The notes under the pieces: generated by a model
What the model saw: the letters and a program-made list of their open reading frames with translations, nothing else
What the model was told of the DNA's origin: nothing
The model's database searches: none
Shown here: positions 43,980 through 51,242 of the stretch, piece after piece
How the letters are laid out: each line of letters starts with the position of its first letter
Numbering within the stretch: position 1 is the first letter of the stretch
Made by a program: the position numbers and the translations under genes
Assembly: GCF_900104045.1 (NCBI RefSeq)
Contig: NZ_FNIN01000001.1
Location: forward strand, 124,001 to 188,000
From: Desulfonauticus submarinus
Lineage (GTDB): Bacteria; Desulfobacterota; Desulfovibrionia; Desulfovibrionales; Desulfonatronovibrionaceae
Direction: 5' to 3'
DNA: 64,000 nucleotides

Positions 43980-46319
43980 ATGCAAAAAGAAAGACGATTT
44001 GCATTTATATCTTTTGATTTTCCTGCTGATACGTTTCAAGTAGTACGTTTTAATGGAGAAGAAGGTTTATCTAATTTATATAGGTTTGAAATAGATTTGA
44101 TTTCTAAAGAAAAAGATTTGGATTTAGGAGATATATTACAAAGTCCTGCTCAATTTAAAATTTTTCGAGAAGATGGAGTTGCTTTATATAATGGGATTTT
44201 AGAGGAATTTGATCAATTACATTACTATGAAGAATATACATTTTATAGAGCAGTTTTAGTTCCCAAATTGTGGTGGTTATCTCAAACCTATCATAATCAA
44301 GTGTTTTTAAACAAAAGTATTTCTGAAATTTTAAAAGATATTTTACAAGATGGAGGATTATTAGAAACGGATTTTGAATTTCGCATTCAAGAAGAATATA
44401 AACCACTGGAATATGTGTGTCAGTACAATGAAACGCATTTAAATTTTTTTCAACGTTGGTTAGCACGAGAAGGTATGTATTATTTTTTTGAACAAGGTGA
44501 ACATAGTGAGAAATTAATTATTACAGACACAAGAATGGGGCATAATGTGTTTTCTGAAGGAGAAAATTTAACTTATGTTCAGTTTTCTGGGCTTGATGAT
44601 ATTCATAGAGAAGAAATTGTTTATGGATTTTATTGTAGACAAAGGAGAATGCCAAAAAATTTACGTTTGAGGAATTATGATTATGAAAAATCTTTAATTA
44701 TTTTAGAGGGAGAGAGTGAAGTTAGTGAAGATGGCTTAGGTACAATTTATCAGTATGGAGAATATTTTAAAGATAATACAGAAGGAAAACGGTTAGCAAA
44801 GATTAAGGCAGAGTCTTTAAAGTGTAAAGAGAAAATTTTTAAGGGGCAAAGTACAGTACCATATATAAGACCTGGTTATTTTTTTAATTTAAAGAATCAT
44901 TATAGAAGAGATTTTAATAAACGCTATTTAGTAATTAACACTTATCATGAAGGATCTCAAGCAGCTTATTTAATAAGTGGACTTTCTGTTGATTTAAAAG
45001 GTATTGAAAAAGAAAATTATTATAGAAATGAGTTTGAAGCGATAGAGTCAACTTTGCAGTTTAGAACAGAAGAATATAAAGAAAAACCAAAATTTTATGG
45101 TTTTTTAAATGCTAAAATAGATGCAAAAGGAAGTGGAGAATATGCTGAAATTGATGACCAAGGAAGATATAAAGTTATTTTACCTTTTGATATTTCAGGA
45201 TCTGATCCAGGCAAAGGGTCTGCTCCTCTTCGCATGATGCAACCTTATTCAGGTCCTAAAGAAGGAATGCATTTTCCTTTGCGTAAAGGAACTGAAGTGC
45301 TTTTAGCTTTTATTGATGGAGATCCAGATAGACCTGTTATAGCTGGAACTGTGCCTAATCCAGATACACCTTCTCCTGTTACAGCAGAGAATCAAACTAT
45401 GTGCAAGATTAATACTCATGGTGGTAATAAAATTCACATAGAAAATGAAGAAGGTAAGCAAAAAATATTATTTCATACTCCTACCCAAGGCTCATTTATT
45501 CGTTTGGGCGCTGGAGGCAAGGATCCTGGTCTTATACCCAATTCTGACAATATATCTATACCAAATATAGAAAAGGTTATAAAAGAGCAACTAAAAGCTA
45601 ATGGTAGTGAAATTCTTGATACTGCAGGAGATGAAATTTCTGGTTTAATAGACAAGGTAAAAAAACTTTGGGATGATTCAGGTAAACCTGGTGGTGTTAG
45701 GTTGTTTTCTCTTGGTCCTATTTCATTAACTGCGGCAAGGAAGGATGAAACTTTTCTTGGTAGTAGTGCTAGTACAATTTTAGGAATGAGATCAGAGCTT
45801 ACTATAGGTTCTCATTCATTAACTACTATTATTAGTTCAACTACTAACCGTCTTGGTGGACATGAAACTTTTAAATCTTGGAGAATAGCATTTATACCTT
45901 TTTATAATAATTTTGCAGGTATCGTTAAGAAAATTACTGGTATAAATTTTAAAGTTGCCTCTGAAGAAACCAAGGTGGTTGAAGCAGAAGAAGCTAATAT
46001 TGCTGCTGTAAAAAATGAATTATCAGAGAATCAAGCGACAATAGCTGCAGAAGTTATGAAACTAAAAGGAGAGCTTACAGAATTGAGAGGAGAAGTTACA
46101 AAGTTGGAAGGTGAAAATACTGCTTTGCAAGGAGAAGTGACCGAGTTATCTGGAGAGGTTACAAAATTGGCAGGGGAAACTACTGAACTTAAAGGAGAAG
46201 TGACTGAAATTAAGGGAGAGCAAACTAAAATAATGGGAGAACTTACTAAAATTGCAGGAGAGGAAACTTCTCTTGCAGGAGAAAGTACTGAAATGGCTGG
46301 AGAGAAGATAGTATTTTAA
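43980..46319 (+). CDS. vgrG: T6SS spike VgrG (TssI), copy 1, with C-terminal heptad-repeat tail
   Basis: 779 residues from the ATG at 43980, six bases after GGAG and matching the start of the third VgrG; the in-frame ATG at 43968 overlaps that site. The gp27-like domain (1 to about 370) and gp5 OB-fold (about 375-460: GRYKVILPFDISG, MMQPYSGPKEGMHFPLRKGTEVL, DGDPDRPVIAG) are typical. A beta-rich stalk (about 470-505) and a divergent part up to about 660 follow. The last 84 residues are twelve tandem heptads of form xGExTxL. VgrG trimers tip the Hcp tube. The N-terminal part is nearly the same as in the VgrG at 60935, while the C-terminal parts differ completely. The tail suggests a trimeric coiled-coil docking extension. 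Confidence 0.94.
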   Translation: MQKERRFAFISFDFPADTFQVVRFNGEEGLSNLYRFEIDLISKEKDLDLGDILQSPAQFKIFREDGVALYNGILEEFDQLHYYEEYTFYRAVLVPKLWWLSQTYHNQVFLNKSISEILKDILQDGGLLETDFEFRIQEEYKPLEYVCQYNETHLNFFQRWLAREGMYYFFEQGEHSEKLIITDTRMGHNVFSEGENLTYVQFSGLDDIHREEIVYGFYCRQRRMPKNLRLRNYDYEKSLIILEGESEVSEDGLGTIYQYGEYFKDNTEGKRLAKIKAESLKCKEKIFKGQSTVPYIRPGYFFNLKNHYRRDFNKRYLVINTYHEGSQAAYLISGLSVDLKGIEKENYYRNEFEAIESTLQFRTEEYKEKPKFYGFLNAKIDAKGSGEYAEIDDQGRYKVILPFDISGSDPGKGSAPLRMMQPYSGPKEGMHFPLRKGTEVLLAFIDGDPDRPVIAGTVPNPDTPSPVTAENQTMCKINTHGGNKIHIENEEGKQKILFHTPTQGSFIRLGAGGKDPGLIPNSDNISIPNIEKVIKEQLKANGSEILDTAGDEISGLIDKVKKLWDDSGKPGGVRLFSLGPISLTAARKDETFLGSSASTILGMRSELTIGSHSLTTIISSTTNRLGGHETFKSWRIAFIPFYNNFAGIVKKITGINFKVASEETKVVEAEEANIAAVKNELSENQATIAAEVMKLKGELTELRGEVTKLEGENTALQGEVTELSGEVTKLAGETTELKGEVTEIKGEQTKIMGELTKIAGEETSLAGESTEMAGEKIVF
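46065..46316 (+). repeat. Twelve tandem 21-bp units encoding heptads xGExTxL at the VgrG1 C-terminus
   Basis: The units read KGELTEL, RGEVTKL, EGENTAL, QGEVTEL, SGEVTKL, AGETTEL, KGEVTEI, KGEQTKI, MGELTKI, AGEETSL, AGESTEM, AGEKIVF and run without interruption to the stop codon. The third and last positions are three and four residues apart in an a/d-type pattern. Gly-Glu is invariant, and the DNA units have diverged at third positions. Confidence 0.95.
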
Positions 46320-46355
46320 ACTAACTGATATAATTATTAATTCTTTTAAATTATC

Positions 46356-47411
46356 ATGGATAAAAAAGAGATACTTCAAGCAATAGAAAAAAATCAAACC
46401 ATTGAGAATGTGGATATTTCAGGGATTGATCTTAGTGGAACTGATCTTACGGGAGGTAGGTTTGAGAATGTTTGCTTTAAAGGTGCTAATTTAAGGGGAG
46501 TAAAGATACGTAAAACAGGGTTTAGAAATTGTGATTTTCAAGGAGCTATTTTAGATGAAGTAGATTTTACTCAGGTTGATCTGAGAAAAATGAATTTTCA
46601 AAATGCTAGCCTAAAGCAAATAAAATTCCATATGACTTTGTTGCAAGATACAGATATGAGAGGGGCCAATTGCTCTGGAAGTATTTTTAGTTGGCTGCCT
46701 ATGCAAAGAGTAAAGTTGGATAGGGCAAATCTCTCAAATATTAAATTTGAAAAGGTGATAATGGGAAAAGCAAGTCTTAAAGGAGCAGACTTTTCAGGTT
46801 CTAGACTAACAAAAGTAACATTTAATGGAGCTAATCTTAAGGGTGCTATTTTTAAAGGCGTTAGTTTTTTAAAAATTTTATTTCGTGAATGTGATTTGGA
46901 AAATCAAGATTTTAGAAATATTAATTTCCAGCAAGTAAACGCTGATAGTTCAAATCTTCAAGGTGCAATTTTTTCTGGCGCTAATATTACCATGAGTAAC
47001 TTTCAAAATGCTAATCTTAAAAAAGCAATTTTTGATAAAGCAGTAGGTGAACATGTTATGTTTATGTCCGCAGATCTTAGAAAGGCTCAAATGCAGTCCA
47101 GTTGTATTCCTAAGTCTTATTTTGGACAGGCAAAACTATCAGAAGCTGATTTTAGTAAAGCGGATCTTACTAATTGTGTATTTGAAGGAGCTGATTGTAA
47201 GTTGACTGTGTTTAAGGAAGCACGTTGTCAATATGCAGATTTTTCATACGCAGATTTAAGAGGAGCAGATTTTACAAAAGCTAATCTTGTTTTGGCCAGA
47301 ATGCATTTGACTGTTGAAGAAAATACTAAGTGGGAGGGTGCTTTAAAAACTCCTATCAGAGGGGTAGATAAAGAACAGGCAGAAGCAGAAAAATGGGAAC
47401 CAAATATTTAA
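46356..47411 (+). CDS. Free pentapeptide-repeat protein 1 (T6SS spike cassette)
   Basis: 351 residues, almost entirely A(D/N)Lxx-type pentapeptide repeats (for example GANLRGVKIRKTGF, GADFSGSRLTKVTF, GANLKGAIFKGVSF), predicting a right-handed quadrilateral beta-helix. A short helical N-cap (MDKKEILQAIEKNQTIEN) and a C-cap (DKEQAEAEKWE) frame it. The caps match the second free PPR protein at 57383, and the N-cap also matches the junctions of the two DUF2169-PPR fusions. No Shine-Dalgarno is visible before the ATG. Function unknown; the position between VgrG and DUF2169 genes suggests a spike-associated or cargo protein. Qnr/MfpA-like gyrase binding is possible but unsupported. Confidence 0.85.
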   Translation: MDKKEILQAIEKNQTIENVDISGIDLSGTDLTGGRFENVCFKGANLRGVKIRKTGFRNCDFQGAILDEVDFTQVDLRKMNFQNASLKQIKFHMTLLQDTDMRGANCSGSIFSWLPMQRVKLDRANLSNIKFEKVIMGKASLKGADFSGSRLTKVTFNGANLKGAIFKGVSFLKILFRECDLENQDFRNINFQQVNADSSNLQGAIFSGANITMSNFQNANLKKAIFDKAVGEHVMFMSADLRKAQMQSSCIPKSYFGQAKLSEADFSKADLTNCVFEGADCKLTVFKEARCQYADFSYADLRGADFTKANLVLARMHLTVEENTKWEGALKTPIRGVDKEQAEAEKWEPNI

Positions 47412-47438
47412 ATAAAAAAAATAAAAAGTGATTGTAAG

Positions 47439-50400
47439 ATGAAAATATTGAAAGATAAAAAACAATCTCTTTTATTCAGTCCATTAGGTATAAAAGGTAC
47501 CATGTATATGGTATGTACTGTTTTGCTTTTTTTTGATTTAGACGATCCAGATACTCTTTGTACAGAGCAAGAATTATGGCAAACTATACCACCTTTGCTA
47601 GGGAAGGGAAATGTTTTGGACATGAGCATGCCTAAACCACGAGGTGAATTTATTGTAATAGGCAAGTGTTTTACTCCTAGAGGAATTCCTGAACCCGCAT
47701 CTCAAGTGTCTGTACGTGTTGGTAATATAAAAAAAACTCTTTTTGTTTTTGGAAATAGATATTGGAAAAAGAGTTTAGGTGGTAAAGTCATTACTGATCC
47801 AGAGCCTTTTAAAGAAATGCCAATTACTTGGCAAAATGCTTTTGGGGGCAAAAAATATAAAAAAAATCCTCTTGGAAAGGGGATTGATCCTGTTGTTTTG
47901 CCTAATGGTAAAGAGGTTATACCTCTTCCCAATATTGAAGATCCAAAACATCTTATTGGTTCTCCTCTAGACAGGCCCGCCCCTATGAGTTTTGGGCCAA
48001 TAGATCTTATGTGGCCTCAGCGTTTTAAAAAACAAGGCACATATGATGAAAAATGGCTTAAAGAAAGATGGCCTTATTTTCCTGATGATATGAATTATGA
48101 GTTTTTTAATTGTGCCTCTGAAGATCAGTTTTTCCCAAAGTTTTTCAAAGGAGATGAATCCATTGAAATTGTTAATATGAATCCTGATATCCCGGTTTTA
48201 AAATCTCGACTTCCAGGGATAAGGGCTAGGTGTTTTGTTACAAAAAAGAAAAAGATTGACGCTCCTCCAGAGGAGGATAGTTTTGTTGAAGTTGAGATGC
48301 ATAGAGATACAGTATGGTTATTTCCTGAAATACGAAGAGGTATTCTTATTTTTCGAGGAACAACAGAAATTCAAGATGATGAATATGGCGATATAAGATG
48401 GATTTTTCTCAAAAATGAACAATTATCAGAGGAACCAAAACCGATTGAATATTATTTAGAAGAGCAAAAAAAACGGCTTGAACGGGGCGTTCCTATAGAT
48501 ACGGCTCCTTTTGAAGCAGCAAACCAAAAAATTGCTAAGGCTATAAAACGATTTAAATTTCTTCCTAAAGAAATTGAAGAAAAAAAATTAAAAATGATGG
48601 GTAAAAGACCCAAGATGCGCTATTCAGTGGACGAAATAGCAGAAAAGTCAATAAGTGATATAGAACAAAAAAGGGTTCTTTTGGATACGTTGGAAGCTAA
48701 AGCCAAGGAAATGCATGCCAAATGGGGGCATTTAGTAAAAATCCCTCTTGAGAAATTTGGGCAAATTAGAAATCATCTGGATACAATGAAAAAAAAGGTG
48801 CTTAAAACTGCTTCTCGAGTAAAAGAGATGCAGAAAGAGGCAAGTAAACAAAATGAAAAGGCAGCGAAAAATATAGCTCAATCAATTAGAGATAATGTAC
48901 CTGAAGATTTGCTTAAACAAACAGGAGTGGATCCAGATAATTTGATTCCTGAAGAAAAAAGAGAACCATGGCCAGGAAGAGGTTTTCCTCTTGTGATTCA
49001 ATGGCGTAAAAATCTTGAACGAAATAGAGAAGTTCAGGATAAGTTGAGAAAAATTGGATTTGAAAAAAGAACTCTTAAAAGGGCTTGGCTAGGTATAAAT
49101 AATGATCAAAAAATAGAAGATCCTGAGTGTTGGGGACTTGAATCAAAAGATGAAGAAAAAATAACAATACCCTCTGGTCTTGTTATTCCTCATTTTAGAG
49201 AAGCAACTCTTGTGCGTTTTTGGGTAAGACCTGATGAATATAATGATCCAAGCAATGATTTCCTTATGCCTGGATCAGATAGAGAGCCTTTATTTTTATC
49301 TGCTATTGATGATGAAGCTCCTATTATTAGAGTAGCTGATGAATTAGAAGCATGGCTTGTGGAACAAGAAGTAGGAGATGCTTGTTCAGTGGTAGTTCTA
49401 AGAGAGCCAGATGAAGAGCTTCCTGATGAAGTTAAGGAAGATATGGAAAAAGCACTTTGTTTTTTGGTGGTAGTTCCCAAAGATTTTCCTGAGGATAAAT
49501 GGGATAAGTGGAAAAAAGTGTATCCAGATGCTATTAGATTATATTTACCAAAAGGAGAAAATATTTTTGATTTAGTAAAAGAGAATATTGATATTAGAAA
49601 ATGGATTATGGATGCTTTGCCTTTGGAATTTGCAAAGGCACATTACTTAGAGCCTCTTTTGCTTGAGTCTGAAAAACCACCATCTCTTTCAGAAGGTTTT
49701 AAACTTCCGATGTTAAATGTTAAAGACATAGTTAATAATTTAATGAAAGAAATAAAAGCTTCTTATGAGCCAAAAATTAAGGAATTGGAACTAAGCAAAA
49801 TAGAAACAGAAAAAAAGATTAAAGATTCAGTTGTGGAGCAATTAGGAAAAGGTGCAGATAAGCTCGTTTCAAAAACAACAAAGCCTCCCAGTTTTGTTCA
49901 ATCTAGCAAAAATATCGCTAAAAGTATTAATAAACAAAAAAATGAACTAAGTTCCAAAGGATGTCTAACTCCTGAGATTGAGAAAAAAATGGATTCTGCC
50001 ACTCAAAAGGTTCTGCAGATGGGAGAAGAAGCAGAGGAAAAATATAAACAAGCAAAAACAAAAGCTGAAGCAGCTAAAGAAAAGTTAAACAAGCTTAAAG
50101 CTGGAGAAGTACCAGAGGAACTTAAGAAAAAATTTGAAAAGGCTGGAATTGATCCTAAACAATTAAAAAAGCTTACCAGAGAAGAAGTTATTGAAAAATA
50201 TCAAAAAAATCGCTCTCTTAAAGGAGCTATTCTTTCAGATCTTGATCTTTCAGGTCTTGATTTTGAAGGAATAGATCTCACAAATGCTCAATGTCGAAAA
50301 ACAAAATTTTGTAATTGTAATTTAAAAGGAGCTATATTTAATCAAACTCTTGCTAACGAGGCAGATTTTAGCGGAGCATTGCTGACAGAAGCAAATATGA

Positions 50401-51182
50401 AAAAAAGTGTATTTATAAAGGCAAAATTTAAAGAAACTATACTAAGAAATGCAAATATTTCGCAGGGGATATTTACAGAAGCAGATTTGGAAAAGACAGA
50501 TTTTACTAATTCTGTTTTAAAAATGAGCGTGTTTCAAAAAGCAAATATGAAAAAAATTCAATTTTCAGATGTATATGCATACATGTGTGTATTTACAGGT
50601 GCTGATCTAAGTGAAGTGGATTGTAAAAAGAGTAGACTTGAAAAGTGTCTTTTTAAGAAAACTTTGTTAAATAGAACAGATTTTTCCAAAGCATCATTTA
50701 ATTCCACTTTATTTTACGAAGCCTTAGGAGAGCAAGTAAAGTTTATTGGTGCTGATTTAAGTAAGGCAAGAATGGGTAAGAATGCTCAATTTTCTGGAGC
50801 AGATTTTAGAAATATTAAAATGCATCAAGGATGTTTTAGAGATTCAAATCTTTCAGACGCTTTGTTTCAGGGAAGTGAAATAGAAATGAGCATTTTTGAA
50901 GGCTGTGATCTTACAAAAACAGATTTTTATAGGGTAAAAGCTAAAAAAACCAGATTTATTAAATCTAATTTAGAAAGTGCTGATATGCGCGGTATAAATC
51001 TTTTTTTAGGTTCTCTTAGAAAAACAAGAATTGTAAATACTGATCTTAGGGGAGCTAATCTTTATGGAGTTGATTTTTATAAATCGATAATGGGAGATAC
51101 AAAGCTAGATGACTCAAATATTAAAAAGACTCTTATTGAAAAAAATTCTGAAATTTTGAAAAGTTGTTGTAAAAGTAGTTAA
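47439..51182 (+). CDS. DUF2169 - degenerate primase/Toprim-like - pentapeptide-repeat fusion protein 1
   Basis: 1,247 residues. (1) DUF2169, about 1-320 (SMPKPRGEFIVIGKCFTPRG, PITWQNAFGGKKYKKNPLGKG); this family occurs beside T6SS spike genes and is thought to act as an adaptor. (2) Helical linker, 330-500. (3) About 510-725: collinear with the core and Toprim domain of CHC2-type mobile-element primases (RKIGFEKRTLKRAWLG, PECWGL, SGLVIPHF, FLMPGS, ELEAWLVEQEVGDACSVVVL, IDIRKWIMDALP). The family catalytic Glu is Ala, and DxD is absent. (4) Coiled coil, 750-905. (5) Pentapeptide repeats, about 915-1,235. It may mount a PPR needle on VgrG. Weak ribosome-binding site. The primase resemblance rests on remembered family patterns, not an alignment. 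Confidence 0.75.
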   Translation: MKILKDKKQSLLFSPLGIKGTMYMVCTVLLFFDLDDPDTLCTEQELWQTIPPLLGKGNVLDMSMPKPRGEFIVIGKCFTPRGIPEPASQVSVRVGNIKKTLFVFGNRYWKKSLGGKVITDPEPFKEMPITWQNAFGGKKYKKNPLGKGIDPVVLPNGKEVIPLPNIEDPKHLIGSPLDRPAPMSFGPIDLMWPQRFKKQGTYDEKWLKERWPYFPDDMNYEFFNCASEDQFFPKFFKGDESIEIVNMNPDIPVLKSRLPGIRARCFVTKKKKIDAPPEEDSFVEVEMHRDTVWLFPEIRRGILIFRGTTEIQDDEYGDIRWIFLKNEQLSEEPKPIEYYLEEQKKRLERGVPIDTAPFEAANQKIAKAIKRFKFLPKEIEEKKLKMMGKRPKMRYSVDEIAEKSISDIEQKRVLLDTLEAKAKEMHAKWGHLVKIPLEKFGQIRNHLDTMKKKVLKTASRVKEMQKEASKQNEKAAKNIAQSIRDNVPEDLLKQTGVDPDNLIPEEKREPWPGRGFPLVIQWRKNLERNREVQDKLRKIGFEKRTLKRAWLGINNDQKIEDPECWGLESKDEEKITIPSGLVIPHFREATLVRFWVRPDEYNDPSNDFLMPGSDREPLFLSAIDDEAPIIRVADELEAWLVEQEVGDACSVVVLREPDEELPDEVKEDMEKALCFLVVVPKDFPEDKWDKWKKVYPDAIRLYLPKGENIFDLVKENIDIRKWIMDALPLEFAKAHYLEPLLLESEKPPSLSEGFKLPMLNVKDIVNNLMKEIKASYEPKIKELELSKIETEKKIKDSVVEQLGKGADKLVSKTTKPPSFVQSSKNIAKSINKQKNELSSKGCLTPEIEKKMDSATQKVLQMGEEAEEKYKQAKTKAEAAKEKLNKLKAGEVPEELKKKFEKAGIDPKQLKKLTREEVIEKYQKNRSLKGAILSDLDLSGLDFEGIDLTNAQCRKTKFCNCNLKGAIFNQTLANEADFSGALLTEANMKKSVFIKAKFKETILRNANISQGIFTEADLEKTDFTNSVLKMSVFQKANMKKIQFSDVYAYMCVFTGADLSEVDCKKSRLEKCLFKKTLLNRTDFSKASFNSTLFYEALGEQVKFIGADLSKARMGKNAQFSGADFRNIKMHQGCFRDSNLSDALFQGSEIEMSIFEGCDLTKTDFYRVKAKKTRFIKSNLESADMRGINLFLGSLRKTRIVNTDLRGANLYGVDFYKSIMGDTKLDDSNIKKTLIEKNSEILKSCCKSS

Positions 51183-51242
51183 TATGAGCTTAAAAAGTTT
51201 ATTTAAATATAAAAAGATAGGGCTCAATAAGGAGGTACTTAA

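Noticed and set aside
46065-46316. CRISPR-like or satellite repeat array
   Set aside because: The 21-base periodicity is in frame, has no spacers and encodes a regular protein heptad, so it is coding repeat DNA.
46356-47411. Quinolone-resistance (Qnr/MfpA) gene
   Set aside because: Pentapeptide repeats alone do not show gyrase binding; length, caps and T6SS context differ from Qnr proteins.
48960-49625. Active phage or plasmid primase, or a prophage remnant
   Set aside because: There is no CHC2 zinc finger, the catalytic acidic residues are replaced, no integrase or other phage genes are near, and the region is an in-frame part of a larger intact protein.
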